From assembly GCA_947600065.1 (NCBI GenBank), contig CANQFZ010000002.1, forward strand, positions 98,044-162,043: 64,000 bases of DNA, in the 5' to 3' direction. This stretch comes from an uncultured Clostridia bacterium. GTDB taxonomy: Bacteria; Bacillota; Clostridia; Oscillospirales; Ruminococcaceae. Every line of letters starts with the position of its first letter. The first letter of the stretch is position 1. The notes under the pieces are model-generated. The model worked only from the letters and a program-made list of their open reading frames with translations, ran no database searches and was not told the DNA's origin. Positions 51,411 to 61,924 of the stretch are shown here, piece by piece. Position numbers and translations under genes: made by a program.

Positions 51411-52793
51411 TTACTGCTTGATCTCGTTTTCGGGGTCGCTCTTTTCTTTCGCTTTCTTTTTCGGGCAGATCTTCCTTATGTAGACAGCGTACAGCGAAAG
51501 CGATATTATCCCCGCTGTTGTCCAACCAACAGGCCACGAGAGCCATATTCCCGTTGCTCCGAAATGCGGTTTCAGTATAAACGCAAAGGCCACTCTTAAA
51601 ATCAGATCGCTGAATGTTGTCACCATAAATGCAACAACTCTCCTGCCGCCGCGCAGTATAGCGTCCGCCGCAAGTTTCAGCCCGACCGCGGCATAAAACG
51701 GCGAAACTACAGTCAGGAAATGCACTCCCGCCTCCGCCGCCGCGGCGGTATTTGCATTAGTTTTATCCATAAACAAATAAATCAGATTTTCCGCGAAAAT
51801 ATGGTAGAGTATCGAAAACGCCGCCGATATTACCAACGTTATCAGACTTCCGACGTAAAATCCCTTTTTTACACGGGGATATTCTTTAGCGCCGATGTTC
51901 TGCGCCGTAAAACTTGAAATCGAGTTCCCGACTGTAGAACAGCAGGTCACGGCGAATGTATTAAGCTTTATCGCCGAAGCATATCCCGCCACAACATCAG
52001 TTCCGCAGCTGTTGACCAAACTTTGAATAAATAGCTGTCCAACCGATACAAAGCTCTGCTGGAAAATACTGGGGATAGAAAGCGACGCAATTTTACCAAG
52101 GGTTTTCCATTCAAACAGCTTGTATTTTTCGCTCTTGATTTCGCCTACTCTATGGAGCAGAACGATAAACGCAAGTACCGAGCAAATTCCTTGACAAATA
52201 AAAGTTGCCCATGCCGCGCCGGCAACTCCCATTCTGAAAACTGCGACAAACAGCAGATCCAAAGCGATATTTCCGAGCGATGAACCGATAAGAAAATACA
52301 GCGGTGTTTTGCTGTCGCCGAGAGCCGTAAAAATTCCCGTACAGATATTGTATACGAACAAGAAAACCAGTCCGAGAACGTAAATATTAAGATAAGTTTT
52401 GGAGTCGGAGAAGATCATATTATCCGTTCCAAGTAAATTTAAAAACAGTCCGCTTGTGAAAATACCGACAACCGTAAGCAGCGAAGCGAGGGAAAATGTA
52501 GAAATTATCGACGTATAAACCGCCGTTTTCATTCCCTTGTAATCCTTTGCGCCAAAAAGCGTCGAGATGACTACTGAACAGCCTATGTTCATTCCCGTGC
52601 CAATTGACAAGAAAATCATCGTGATAGGATAAGATGCACCTATCGCGGCAAGAGCGTCGTTGTTTATAAATCTTCCCGCTATTATGCTGTCGGAGATGTT
52701 GTACATCTGCTGGAAAACAACGCTAATCAGCAGAGGTATCGAAAATTGTATCAATATGGGCGTAACCGCGCCGCGGGTCATATCCTTAACCAT
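51411..52793 (-). CDS. MATE-family efflux transporter
   Basis: 460 residues with twelve predicted helices in two similar halves; opening LIQFSIPLLISVVFQQMYNISDSIIAGRF is the classic MATE helix 1-2 and the second-half copy is ASLSIPSIFQQSFVSVGQLFIQSLV. It exports cationic compounds or drugs by Na+ or H+ exchange in the family. Basic tail PKKKAKEKSDPENEIKQ. It is 20 bases from the neighbouring rlu gene and 18 from typA on the same strand. Confidence 0.93.
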   Translation of the reverse strand: MVKDMTRGAVTPILIQFSIPLLISVVFQQMYNISDSIIAGRFINNDALAAIGASYPITMIFLSIGTGMNIGCSVVISTLFGAKDYKGMKTAVYTSIISTFSLASLLTVVGIFTSGLFLNLLGTDNMIFSDSKTYLNIYVLGLVFLFVYNICTGIFTALGDSKTPLYFLIGSSLGNIALDLLFVAVFRMGVAGAAWATFICQGICSVLAFIVLLHRVGEIKSEKYKLFEWKTLGKIASLSIPSIFQQSFVSVGQLFIQSLVNSCGTDVVAGYASAIKLNTFAVTCCSTVGNSISSFTAQNIGAKEYPRVKKGFYVGSLITLVISAAFSILYHIFAENLIYLFMDKTNANTAAAAEAGVHFLTVVSPFYAAVGLKLAADAILRGGRRVVAFMVTTFSDLILRVAFAFILKPHFGATGIWLSWPVGWTTAGIISLSLYAVYIRKICPKKKAKEKSDPENEIKQ

Positions 52794-52811
52794 TGTTCTT
52801 AACTTTAATCG

Positions 52812-54635
52812 TTATTTTTTTAATTTTGCTTCTGCCTTCAAGCGAAGGTCGCGTTCGAGAATTACTTTTCTAAGTCTTATGTTCTTTGGCGTTACTTCTA
52901 CAAGCTCATCGTCCTGGATAAATTCAAGGCTTTCTTCAAGGCTCATCTGCTTGCAGGGGATAAGGTGCAATGCGTCATCAGAACCCGAAGCTCGGGTATT
53001 TGTAAGGTGCTTTTTCTTGCAGACATTTACGACAATATCTCCCGCTTTCGGTGATACGCCGACTATCATTCCCTCGTATACTTCAACTCCCGCGTCAATG
53101 AACAATGTCCCGCGCTCCTGGGCGTTGAACAGTCCGTAGGTTACCGCTGTTCCTGTTTCCCAAGCAACAAGAGAGCCTGCCGTTCTTCTGGCAATATCGC
53201 CGTAATAAGGCTTATAGCTGTCGAAGATCGTGTTCATAACGCCCTCGCCTTTTGTATCTGTAAGAAATTCGCTTCTGTAGCCGAAAAGACCTCTTGACGG
53301 TACGAGATATTCGAGCCTTGTGCGCGTTCCTATCGGGTGCATTTCGACCATTTCTCCCTTGCGCTGACCCATTTTCTCCATAACAGAACCAACGGCGGAT
53401 TCCGGAACATCTATTATAACGCGCTCTACAGGCTCGCATTTTACTCCGTCAATTTCCTTGTACAAAACGCGCGGTGTGCTTACGGAAAGCTCATAGCCCT
53501 CTCTGCGCATGGTTTCAATAAGTATCGAAAGGTGCATTTCGCCGCGTCCCGCAACATTCATGGAATCGGTAGTATCGCTGTCCGAAACACGAAGAGAAAC
53601 GTCCTTTAATGTTTCACGGATAAGTCTTTCGCGTATCTGGCGTGATGTAACGTATTTTCCGTCTCTGCCCGCAAAAGGAGAGGTGTTTACGGAAAACGTC
53701 ATTTCTACCGTTGGGTCGCTTATCTTTACAAATGGAAGAGGTTCGGGGTTATTTACCGAGCAGATAGTTTGTCCGATAGTAACACCCTCAATTCCCGAAA
53801 AAGCAATTATATCGCCGACAGACGCGCTCTCAACAGGCACTTTGTTCAATCCCTCAAACTGATTGAGCGAAACGATCTTTGCCTTAAAGGGAGCTGTTCT
53901 GTTGTGATAATCGCAGACCATTACTTCCTGATTTTGCTTTATAACTCCGCGCTCTACCCTGCCTATTGCAATTCTTCCAACATAATCGTTATAATCAATT
54001 GACGAAACAAGCACTTGCAGATCGCCGTTTTCATCGCCTTCGGGCGCGGGGATATGTTCAATTATCTTCTCGAAAAGAGGCTTGAAATCCGTTCCCATTT
54101 CGTCGGGATTGTATGACGAACAACCAAGTCTTCCCGAACAGAAAACAACGGGGCTGTCGAGCTGTTCTTCTGTTGCGTCAAGATCGAGCAAAAGCTCTAA
54201 AACTTCATCTACAACCTCATGGTTTCTTGCGTCGGGGCGGTCTGTTTTGTTTACTACTACAATTATCTTATGACCAAGTTCAAGAGCCTTTTGCAGAACA
54301 AAACGCGTCTGCGGCATTGTTCCCTCAAAGCTGTCTACCAGAAGTAAAACGCCGTTTACCATTTTAAGTATGCGCTCTACCTCTCCCGAAAAGTCGGCGT
54401 GTCCGGGAGTATCTACTATGTTTATCTTTACGCCGTTGTACATACAAGACGTGTTTTTTGCGAGAATAGTAATTCCGCGCTCGCGCTCGATATCGTTGTT
54501 GTCCATAACGCGATCCTGGACGGCCTGATTTTCGCGGAACGCTCCCCCCTGCTTTAACATTTCGTCGACGAGCGTTGTCTTTCCGTGGTCGACGTGCGCT
54601 ATTATCGCAATATTCCTAAGATCTTCTCTAACCAA
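52812..54635 (-). CDS. typA: Translational GTPase TypA/BipA
   Basis: Ribosome-associated elongation-factor-like GTPase, 607 residues. GTPase motifs: [15 protein letters not shown] (G1), [12 protein letters not shown] (G2), [12 protein letters not shown] (G3), [10 protein letters not shown] (G4). EF-G domain II and III-like parts and the BipA C-terminal domain follow ([42 protein letters not shown]). Needed for stress or cold growth in known cases. Confidence 0.96.
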   Translation of the reverse strand: MVREDLRNIAIIAHVDHGKTTLVDEMLKQGGAFRENQAVQDRVMDNNDIERERGITILAKNTSCMYNGVKINIVDTPGHADFSGEVERILKMVNGVLLLVDSFEGTMPQTRFVLQKALELGHKIIVVVNKTDRPDARNHEVVDEVLELLLDLDATEEQLDSPVVFCSGRLGCSSYNPDEMGTDFKPLFEKIIEHIPAPEGDENGDLQVLVSSIDYNDYVGRIAIGRVERGVIKQNQEVMVCDYHNRTAPFKAKIVSLNQFEGLNKVPVESASVGDIIAFSGIEGVTIGQTICSVNNPEPLPFVKISDPTVEMTFSVNTSPFAGRDGKYVTSRQIRERLIRETLKDVSLRVSDSDTTDSMNVAGRGEMHLSILIETMRREGYELSVSTPRVLYKEIDGVKCEPVERVIIDVPESAVGSVMEKMGQRKGEMVEMHPIGTRTRLEYLVPSRGLFGYRSEFLTDTKGEGVMNTIFDSYKPYYGDIARRTAGSLVAWETGTAVTYGLFNAQERGTLFIDAGVEVYEGMIVGVSPKAGDIVVNVCKKKHLTNTRASGSDDALHLIPCKQMSLEESLEFIQDDELVEVTPKNIRLRKVILERDLRLKAEAKLKK

Positions 54636-54680
54636 ATTTGCTCACTTTCCTTTTTCTTGATATAGATTTACACCAAAAGT

Positions 54681-54808
54681 ATTATACAATAAATTCGCAA
54701 GAATTTATTGTATAATTGTCCATTACCGCACGGAGCAAAATTTTGTAAAAAATTTTGCGGATGTGCGTGGACATAAATGTATAATAATCGCTCTGCAATT
54801 ATTATACA
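54681..54808. repeat. Triple-hairpin intergenic element
   Basis: The 270-base gap between typA and the next gene carries three adjacent inverted repeats. ATTATACAATAAATTC / GAATTTATTGTATAAT with loop GCAA (54681-54716, 16 pairs, perfect); a compound stem GTCCA...CGCAC...GCAAAATTTT / AAAATTTTGC...GTGCG...TGGAC (54718-54772); and TGTATAATAAT / ATTATTATACA (54778-54808, 11 pairs). The rest of the gap (54809-54905) is AT-rich with nothing recognisable. It could be a repeat family or a terminator-leader compound. Confidence 0.6.
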
Positions 54809-54905
54809 ACATTTTCCTTATTTCTACAAGATGATAATTTAAAAACCGTGTTTTTAATTATTTTAATCAAACAATAACCCCTGTTTTTATGCAATTTAAC
54901 AACAA

Positions 54906-55916
54906 TCAAGCGGCATTCCCCCGAAAATTCTTTTCGGTTTCAACTCTAAGCTCCGAGCCGTCGCTTACTATAACAATATTTCCGTCACGGGAAGTGGCGT
55001 AAAACTCATAACAACCTACGTTTTCAAGGCGGTCAAAAACCTCGCTCCGAGGGTGTCCGTAGTAATTTATCTCCGCAACTTCAAACACGGCTATATCGGG
55101 CGTTACTTTTAGTAGAAACTCCTCTGAGCTTGAACCCGCGCTTCCGTGGTGACCGACTTTTAAAACGTCAACGTCAATATCCGCTCCGCTTTCAATGAGA
55201 TCCTTTTCGCCTATGCTCGTAAGATCTCCCGTAAACAAAAACGAATTTTCGCCGTTTACAAATTTAGTAACTACTGAAAAATCATTAAGGTCGTCATAGT
55301 AGTCTACCATTGGCGCAAGTATCTCAATATAACTGTCGTCGTCAATATAATATTTTTCACCTACTTCGGCGTATTCCGCGTCAATGTTTTTCATGTCTAT
55401 TTCCGCCATCATTTTTAAATAGCTTACAGTGTCGGGAACAAGATCTACGGGTATTCTCGGCATTATGATCTTGTCAACCTTATAATCCATAAGTACTTTA
55501 TATATGCTGCCGATATGGTCGCCGTGAGGGTGGGTGCATATGACCAGATCTATTTTTTCTATCTCCTGAAATTTCAGATAGCCGAAAATATTTCCCGAAG
55601 TATCGCTTAACCCTCCGTCAATAAGGACTGTATAATTATTCATGACAATAAGTTCACTGTCCGCCTGTCCTACGTCTATAAAATGTACGACAGCTTCATT
55701 TTCTTTGGGTTTTATAAGCGGCTTTATGCCGCCTCCGAAAAAAATGACAACATCGTTTGAAGACGGTATCCATTCGATTTTAAGATATTTATCGTTTATA
55801 AAGAAAAACAGTGCTGCAACCGAAATAATTATCAGCACTGTCGATACAACTTTTCTGTATATCTGTTTAACGCTTGGTTTTCTTTTTCTGGTTATTGGTT
55901 TCTTTCTTTTGGGCAT
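54906..55916 (-). CDS. ComEC/Rec2-like metallo-beta-lactamase-fold protein, membrane-anchored
   Basis: 336 residues from the ATG at 55916 (MPKRKKPITRKRK), with AAAGGA ahead. A strongly basic tail, one TM (~20-40), then the metallo-beta-lactamase domain with AVVHFIDVGQADSELIVM, VLIDGG, ICTHPHGDHIGSI (metal-binding THxHxDH variant THPHGDH), SFLFTGDL and VLKVGHHGSAGSS. This is the form of the ComEC C-terminal nuclease-like domain without the channel. It overlaps the YgiQ gene by 50 bases. Confidence 0.88.
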   Translation of the reverse strand: MPKRKKPITRKRKPSVKQIYRKVVSTVLIIISVAALFFFINDKYLKIEWIPSSNDVVIFFGGGIKPLIKPKENEAVVHFIDVGQADSELIVMNNYTVLIDGGLSDTSGNIFGYLKFQEIEKIDLVICTHPHGDHIGSIYKVLMDYKVDKIIMPRIPVDLVPDTVSYLKMMAEIDMKNIDAEYAEVGEKYYIDDDSYIEILAPMVDYYDDLNDFSVVTKFVNGENSFLFTGDLTSIGEKDLIESGADIDVDVLKVGHHGSAGSSSEEFLLKVTPDIAVFEVAEINYYGHPRSEVFDRLENVGCYEFYATSRDGNIVIVSDGSELRVETEKNFRGNAA

Positions 55917-57720
55917 TGTTTTTCCTTTCGGGAAGTGTTTTGTCGGGAGCAATCAGACATTCTCCGCCAAATCCGATGAGGTCGCGGCGCTTTGCAATAG
56001 TCAGCGCTTTTTCCACAAGAGCGCGGTTCTTTGGCATAAAATACTGTAACAAAGCGCGCTGCATTGCCTTTTCTTCGGCAGTTCTAGGAACAAATACGGG
56101 TTCCATTGTATAAGGATCTAATCCTGTGTAGAACATTGCCGTGGAAATAGTTCCGGGAGTAGGATAAAAATCCTGCACTTGCTCCGGACGGATATTGTGC
56201 TTTTTCTCAAACAGCGCAAGTTCTATCGCGTCATTAAGCGTACAGCCGGGGTGCGAAGACATAAGATAAGGCACAAGATATTGTTCTTTTCCGCATTTTT
56301 TTGTTGCCTTATAAAACTTTTTTTCAAACTCCTCGTATACTTCAATATGCGGCTTTCCCATTAGATCGAGAACTCTGTTTGAGGCATGTTCGGGCGCAAC
56401 TTTGAGCTGACCGCTGACATGAAATTCTACAAGCTCGTCGAGAAAATTTGTGTTCTTGTCAAGAAGCAGATAATCAAACCGAATGCCCGAACGAATAAAA
56501 ACCTTTTTCACATTTTTTATTGACCGCAGTTTACGCAAAAGCGCAATATAATCGCTGTGGTCTGCGTTAATGTTTTTGCACGGCGTCGGAGCTAAACACT
56601 TTCTGCCTTTGCAAAGTCCGTGTTCTTCTTGATTTTCGCAGGACGGGTGACGGAAATTTGCCGTTGGTCCGCCGACGTCGTGTATATATCCCTTAAAATT
56701 CGGCTTTTGTGTCAGCATAACCGCTTCGTTTAAAACCGACTCTTCGCTTCTTGTCTGAACTTTTCGACCTTGGTGAAGTGCAATTGAACAGAAATTGCAG
56801 AACCCGAAACAGCCGCGGTTATGTGTTATCGAAAACTCTATCTCCTGTATTGCGGGAACGCCGCCGTCTTTTTCATACATCGGGTGGTAAGTGCGCATAT
56901 ACGGCAGTTCGTATGCATAGTCAAATTCCTTTTGAGTTACGGAGCGCTGCGGCGGATTTTGCACAAGCATCATATTTCCGTGGCGCTGGATAATTGTTCT
57001 TCCGTAAACCTCGTCCTGCTCGTCATACTGTTTTCTGCAAGCCTTGGCATAGGCTTTTTTGTTTGTGCTTACTATTTCATAGCTGTCGCACTGAACAGCG
57101 CCGAGGGGCGTATTTTCGGGCTTTGTTAGATAACAAGTCCCTCTCAGGTCGTGCATATCCGAGAGCTTTTGTCCCTGTTTAAAACGGTTTAGCATTTCCG
57201 AGAGCGTGACTTCTCCCATTCCGTACATAAGAAGATCCGCGCCGCTGTCAACCAGAATTGACGGCATAACTTTGTTGCTCCAGTAGTCGTAGTGTGCAAA
57301 TCTGCGCAACGACGCTTCAAGACCGCCTATTTCTATCTCCGTATCGGGAAACAGGCGCTTTAACGCCTTGCAGTAAGTTATCACCGCCCTGTCGGGGCGC
57401 TTTCCTCCCTTTCCTCCCGGAGAATAAGCGTCGTCGTTACGCTTTTTCAGTGCAACGGTATAATTCGACACCATACTGTCAATGTTCCCGCCCGTCACCA
57501 TAAAACAATGTTTCGGCTTTCCAAGCTTTCTGAAATCATTGTCGCTTATCGGCTGGGCGATAATGCCGACCGAAAATCCAGCCGCTTCTACCATACGCGA
57601 GATTATTGCAATACCAAACGTAGGGTGATCTATATAAGCGTCGCCCGTAACGCAGATAAAATCAAGCTGTGATATTCCGCGTTCTTCAAGGTCTTTTTTG
57701 CATACAGGCAAAAACGGCAT
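55867..57720 (-). CDS. YgiQ-family radical SAM protein
   Basis: 617 residues. Cluster motif RGCFGFCNFCSIALHQGR (C-x3-C-x2-C) in mid-protein, with the long N-terminal domain FICVTGDAYIDHPTFGIAIISRM typical of YgiQ (UPF0313), and a late Cys-rich KGRKCLAPTPCKNI. It ends in a basic KKTNNQKKKTKR tail whose codons overlap the next gene. Family function is unproven. Start ATG with AGAGGATAA ahead. Confidence 0.9.
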   Translation of the reverse strand: MPFLPVCKKDLEERGISQLDFICVTGDAYIDHPTFGIAIISRMVEAAGFSVGIIAQPISDNDFRKLGKPKHCFMVTGGNIDSMVSNYTVALKKRNDDAYSPGGKGGKRPDRAVITYCKALKRLFPDTEIEIGGLEASLRRFAHYDYWSNKVMPSILVDSGADLLMYGMGEVTLSEMLNRFKQGQKLSDMHDLRGTCYLTKPENTPLGAVQCDSYEIVSTNKKAYAKACRKQYDEQDEVYGRTIIQRHGNMMLVQNPPQRSVTQKEFDYAYELPYMRTYHPMYEKDGGVPAIQEIEFSITHNRGCFGFCNFCSIALHQGRKVQTRSEESVLNEAVMLTQKPNFKGYIHDVGGPTANFRHPSCENQEEHGLCKGRKCLAPTPCKNINADHSDYIALLRKLRSIKNVKKVFIRSGIRFDYLLLDKNTNFLDELVEFHVSGQLKVAPEHASNRVLDLMGKPHIEVYEEFEKKFYKATKKCGKEQYLVPYLMSSHPGCTLNDAIELALFEKKHNIRPEQVQDFYPTPGTISTAMFYTGLDPYTMEPVFVPRTAEEKAMQRALLQYFMPKNRALVEKALTIAKRRDLIGFGGECLIAPDKTLPERKNNAQKKETNNQKKKTKR

Positions 57721-57723
57721 AAA

Positions 57724-58623
57724 TTATCCTCTCAATTCACTTTCTATAAATTCAAACAGTTTCTTTCTTAAAACTTCACCGCGATTGTTTTTAAACCACT
57801 CGTACGACTGTTTTAAGCCCTCTCCGAGCGGCTTTACATTCGGCATAAGCCTTGACATTTCCGAAACGTCAAGAGCGTATTCATAATCGTAAAACGGAAA
57901 GAAACTTCTTTGGCTAATATTTTTATGTACAAACTCAGATTCGGGAGATTTCCCCAAAACTTCATAACAAATGCTTGCCCATTCGATAATATCGACAGAG
58001 CAGGGATTTCCAACGTTGAAAACTCGCCTTTTCGGTTTCATTTCAAGAATTATCTCAATAAATCGGCACATATCTTCAATGTCGAAAAATTGCAGCTTCA
58101 TTTTTCCGTTTTTGGGAACATAAAATTTGCGGTCTTGCTCGGCACATTCAAAAACAAACGCCTCTCGGTATAGGTTGTTGTATTTTCCGTAAAGATACGG
58201 CGGGCGAAGTATGTAAGCGTTTGGAACACGTTCAAGCAGACGTTTTTCAGCCGCGATTTTATTTGTGCCGTAATCGCCCCATATTTTATTCGCGCCTGTT
58301 GGCATTTCCTCGGAAAACGGTTGAGGTAGGGTTTCTGGATAAACTGCGCTTGAGCTTATCATAATATAGTTTCCAAATTCACCCAAGCCGTCAAGCAAAT
58401 CGTCAATATCCGCAGAATTATAAGCCGTTACGTCGATAACCGCGTCAAACGAGTATTTTTTCAGCACATCTCCGAGCGCGTGCCTGTCGGCAATTATCGG
58501 AACAACGCCCTTTGACTGACGACGCGTGCCGCGGTTTAAAACGTATACCTCGTTTTCTTTTGAGAAATATTCCGCTGTAAAGCGGCTTGCAAATACAGTT
58601 CCGCCCGTTACGAGAATTTTCAT
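57724..58623 (-). CDS. NAD-dependent epimerase/dehydratase (extended SDR)
   Basis: 299 residues. NAD-binding GGTVFASRFTAEYF near the start (GxxxxA/G variant), an SSSAVY active-site segment, the YGTNKIAAE motif (Tyr-x-x-x-Lys) and C-terminal helices typical of extended SDR sugar epimerases. It lies 3 bases from YgiQ and 12 bases from the amidohydrolase, on the same strand. Substrate unknown. Confidence 0.87.
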   Translation of the reverse strand: MKILVTGGTVFASRFTAEYFSKENEVYVLNRGTRRQSKGVVPIIADRHALGDVLKKYSFDAVIDVTAYNSADIDDLLDGLGEFGNYIMISSSAVYPETLPQPFSEEMPTGANKIWGDYGTNKIAAEKRLLERVPNAYILRPPYLYGKYNNLYREAFVFECAEQDRKFYVPKNGKMKLQFFDIEDMCRFIEIILEMKPKRRVFNVGNPCSVDIIEWASICYEVLGKSPESEFVHKNISQRSFFPFYDYEYALDVSEMSRLMPNVKPLGEGLKQSYEWFKNNRGEVLRKKLFEFIESELRG

Positions 58624-58635
58624 AGTCCTCCAAAA

Positions 58636-59904
58636 TCAGTCGCCGCAAATTTCCCTTGCTATCTTATTCGCTCTCTTGTACACTTCGTCAGCGTCAACAG
58701 TCAAAAACTTTCCGTCCTCGTACAGAATTTTCCCGTCAACAACGGTCATCTTTACATTCTGTTTAGAACCTGCGTAAACGAGATTTTTCGCAATGTTGTG
58801 AACAGGCTGCATATTCGGTTGCGCAAGGTCGATAACTGCAAGATCGGCGCGCTTTCCTACGGCGAGAATATCGCAGTCATTAAGACCCATAGCTCTCGCA
58901 CCGCCTTTTGTAGCCATTTCGAGCACCCCGAACGCAGGACACGCTGCCGCGTCGTTTTCCTTGACTTTCTGCAATCCCGCGACAAGAAACATTTCCTTAA
59001 ACATATCAAGGCAGTTATTAGATGCCGCGCCGTCTGTCCCTATTGCGAAATTTGTCATGCCGCGGCGTTTCATTTCGCAAATAGGCGCAATCCCACTCGC
59101 AAGTTTAAGATTTGACGCAGGGTTTGTCACCATGTACAACCCCTTATCGCGGAAAATCTCCATATCGCGCTCGTCAAACCAAACGCAATGAAAACCGCCG
59201 CCGCCGTATTCAAACATTCCAAGCTTGTCGAAAAGCTGAGTAGGGGTCATTTTATAGCGCTCGACACAGCCCTCGACCTCCGCTCTTGTTTCGCTATTGT
59301 GCGTGAACATCGGCGCTTTGTACTTCTGAGCAAGTTTTGCAAGACCCTCAAGCGTTTCAAGCTTTGTGGTATACTCCGCATGAAAACCGAGCTGATATGA
59401 AATAAGCGGGTCATAATTATTGTAAGTGTTGTATTCTTCCTCAATGCCCTCTACAGTGCCGCCGAAATCGTTTATCGAGCCGCAAATTACCGTTCTAAAG
59501 CCCATATCTGTATTAGCTTTAGCGTAGCTTGGGAGCTTGAAATACATATCAAAGCTTGAAGTTATACCACTTGTAAGATATTCCATATTGCCAAGTTGAG
59601 TGAAAACATAAATTGCTTCCTCCGTGAGCTTTGCCTCGTGCGGGAAAACCTGTTCATAAAGCCAGTCGTTAAGCGGCAGATCGTCTGCAAACGAGCGCAG
59701 AAAAGTCATAGCGGTGTGAGTATGCGCGTTTTTAAAACCAGGAATAATCAGATTTCCGCAAAGGTCAATTTCGCGGTCAAAATTGCCGTCCTGCTTTTCA
59801 CTGCCGACATAGGAAATCAAACCGCCGTCGGTGCAAAGCTCTCCGCTTATTATGTTTTCATTCTCCATTGTTAGGATTTTCGCGTTGTAAAAGCGCAGTT
59901 TCAT
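58636..59904 (-). CDS. Amidohydrolase, MTA/SAH deaminase-like
   Basis: 422 residues. Metal motif NAHTHTAMTFLRSFADDLPLNDWL (HxH), second His in HAEYTT, MFTHNSETRAEVEGC (His), and the catalytic Asp in IGTDGAASNNCLDMF. The pattern is that of MtaD/TrzA-type nucleoside deaminases (5'-methylthioadenosine or S-adenosylhomocysteine to inosyl forms). Context supports MTA because mtnA is next. I start at the ATG with GGAGGGA 8 bases ahead. Confidence 0.85.
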   Translation of the reverse strand: MKLRFYNAKILTMENENIISGELCTDGGLISYVGSEKQDGNFDREIDLCGNLIIPGFKNAHTHTAMTFLRSFADDLPLNDWLYEQVFPHEAKLTEEAIYVFTQLGNMEYLTSGITSSFDMYFKLPSYAKANTDMGFRTVICGSINDFGGTVEGIEEEYNTYNNYDPLISYQLGFHAEYTTKLETLEGLAKLAQKYKAPMFTHNSETRAEVEGCVERYKMTPTQLFDKLGMFEYGGGGFHCVWFDERDMEIFRDKGLYMVTNPASNLKLASGIAPICEMKRRGMTNFAIGTDGAASNNCLDMFKEMFLVAGLQKVKENDAAACPAFGVLEMATKGGARAMGLNDCDILAVGKRADLAVIDLAQPNMQPVHNIAKNLVYAGSKQNVKMTVVDGKILYEDGKFLTVDADEVYKRANKIAREICGD

Positions 59905-59922
59905 AAAATCTCCCTCCAATAA

Positions 59923-60954
59923 TCAGCCGAACAGTTTCTTGAGCGAGCTTGTATACGGATAGCGGCAAATTCCCTTTTCTGTAACTATCGCGGTTATAAG
60001 CTCGGCGGGCGTTACGTCAAACGCAGGATTAAAACATTTTACTTCATTTTCGGCAACAGGCTTTTCAAAGAACTTTGTCTTTATTTCATCGCTGTCGCGT
60101 TCTTCAATTTCTATCTTGTCGCCGTTTTCGCAGTTAAAATCAATAGTAGAACTTGGACAGAAAACGTAAAACGGGATATTGTGGAACTTCGCGTTTATCG
60201 CGACAGAGCGCGTTCCTATCTTGTTTGCGGTGTCGCCGTTTGCAGCTACTCTGTCACAGCCTACAAAGCAGGCGTTTATTTTTCCCTGCGACATCAACAA
60301 TGACGCGGCATTGTCGCAGATAAGCGTAACGTCTATTCCCGCATGGTTAAGCTCAAAACTTGTGAGCCTTGCTCCCTGTAAGAGCGGGCGTGTTTCATCA
60401 CTGAACACATGAAAGTTATATCCCTTTTCTTTGCCCAGCAAAAGCGTTCCAAGTCCCGTTCCATATTCGGACGCAGCAAGCGCTCCCGCGTTGCAGTGGG
60501 TCAGAATGCCGTCACCGTCATTCACGAGAGTAAGTCCATATTCGGAAATCGCTCTGCACATCTGCCTGTCCTCGTCATAAATTTTCGTACACTCCTCATA
60601 AAGCAAAGGGATCGCCGATTTTTTATCAGCGCCCTTTGCCGCCGAAAGCATACGCTCGACAGCATGGGAAAGATTTACCGCTGTAGGTCTTGATGAAACA
60701 AGATAAAGTCCGAGCTTTTTTAATTCGTCAAAAAAATTATTTTCACTAAGTTTTTTCGCACAGACATACATTCCAAATCCCGCGGCAATGCCTATAGCGG
60801 GAGCGCCGCGCACCCGAAGCTCTTTTATAGCTTCATAAACCGCTTCGGGCGTTTCAAGTTGCAAAAACTTTATCTCATTTGGAAGAAGCGTCTGGTCGAT
60901 TATTTCAACAGCGTTTTTGTCCTCGGAAAGTCTGACTGTAAAAATTTTGTCCAT
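59923..60954 (-). CDS. mtnA: S-methyl-5-thioribose-1-phosphate isomerase
   Basis: It converts methylthioribose 1-phosphate to the ribulose form in methionine salvage; homologues also act on 5-deoxyribose 1-phosphate. Typical: [16 protein letters not shown], catalytic Cys in [17 protein letters not shown], Asp in [16 protein letters not shown]. 343 residues from [13 protein letters not shown]. The start lacks a strong ribosome site but is 10 bases downstream of the CobW-DUF1980 stop, so coupling is likely. No mtnK, mtnP or mtnB appear nearby. Confidence 0.92.
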   Translation of the reverse strand: MDKIFTVRLSEDKNAVEIIDQTLLPNEIKFLQLETPEAVYEAIKELRVRGAPAIGIAAGFGMYVCAKKLSENNFFDELKKLGLYLVSSRPTAVNLSHAVERMLSAAKGADKKSAIPLLYEECTKIYDEDRQMCRAISEYGLTLVNDGDGILTHCNAGALAASEYGTGLGTLLLGKEKGYNFHVFSDETRPLLQGARLTSFELNHAGIDVTLICDNAASLLMSQGKINACFVGCDRVAANGDTANKIGTRSVAINAKFHNIPFYVFCPSSTIDFNCENGDKIEIEERDSDEIKTKFFEKPVAENEVKCFNPAFDVTPAELITAIVTEKGICRYPYTSSLKKLFG

Positions 60955-60964
60955 ATTTGTTTTC

Positions 60965-61912
60965 TTAGTTGAAATACACAAGCTCGCTGTCTGCTTTTTC
61001 GGTCGGAGCTACAGATCTTGCAAGAATAACAGGTCCTACTCCTCTGTAAACTTCTTGCTTCTCTCCGACAATTCTGCCTGTAACTTCAACCCAATCTCCG
61101 TCTTTAAACTTACTTTCATCAGGGCATTTTACAAGTATACCCACCACCTGAATATCGTTTGCACAGCAGGTCATAGCTCGTCTTGAAATAACGAAATAGC
61201 CTTTCGGGACATTTTTCGCTCTAAAAACCATTCCGCGGACTCTGATGTTTCTGTTGTTATAGCGCCTTGAGTTGCTCATTATATCGACATACCAAAGCCC
61301 GAAATCATCATGAACAATATCAATAGGGTCGGCGTTTACGTCAAACGGCATTTCGTCATCGCCCTGAAATCCCTGTTCGACCTCGCCGTCCATATACTCA
61401 AACATCATGTCAATGCGAGGATTTAACGATTTCAAGATCCTGCGCAGGCGCTTTTTATCAACTTTTCCCTGTTCACAGCGATTGAATATAACAATATCAG
61501 CGACCGCGATATTATCCGACAAAAGCTGTCGCATATTGTTGAGATAAACATCAAATCTTGTGTGATCCACAAACATAAATATCTGGTAGAAGACCCAGTT
61601 TTTCGGAGCTTTCTGCTCCATATCCCTAAGGCTCCACATTCCGTTATATTCGAGCATAACCCTTGAGGGTCTGTGCTTTTCTATAAGCGCCGTGAGGTTT
61701 TCGGGATTAAAGTCTTCTTCATTCTCAATAAATTCCACAACAGACTTGGACGCTTTCAAAATTTTCTCGTCATATTCGACTTCGCCGTCCTCGCAGGCAA
61801 TAACCAGCGTTCTCTCGCCTCTGCTGAACTCTTTATCATTCAGTGTTTCAAGAATAAACGACGTTTTTCCGCTTTCGAGAAAGCCTGTCATTAAATAAAC
61901 GGGTATTTCCAT
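60965..61912 (-). CDS. CobW-type GTPase fused to a DUF1980/TIGR03943-like C-terminal domain
   Basis: 315 residues. N-terminal P-loop [15 protein letters not shown], then [11 protein letters not shown] and a GTPase-like core with [11 protein letters not shown] as the G4-type motif (NRCE in place of NKxD). After ~205 residues the C-terminal ~110 residues change to [55 protein letters not shown], which resembles the C-terminal part of the DUF1980/TIGR03943 proteins encoded beside CobW-like genes in Bacillota. ATG with GGAG 6 bases upstream. It lies 12 bases after the next CobW gene. Metal chaperone role inferred. Confidence 0.75.
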   Translation of the reverse strand: MEIPVYLMTGFLESGKTSFILETLNDKEFSRGERTLVIACEDGEVEYDEKILKASKSVVEFIENEEDFNPENLTALIEKHRPSRVMLEYNGMWSLRDMEQKAPKNWVFYQIFMFVDHTRFDVYLNNMRQLLSDNIAVADIVIFNRCEQGKVDKKRLRRILKSLNPRIDMMFEYMDGEVEQGFQGDDEMPFDVNADPIDIVHDDFGLWYVDIMSNSRRYNNRNIRVRGMVFRAKNVPKGYFVISRRAMTCCANDIQVVGILVKCPDESKFKDGDWVEVTGRIVGEKQEVYRGVGPVILARSVAPTEKADSELVYFN

Positions 61913-61924
61913 TTTATACTCCAA

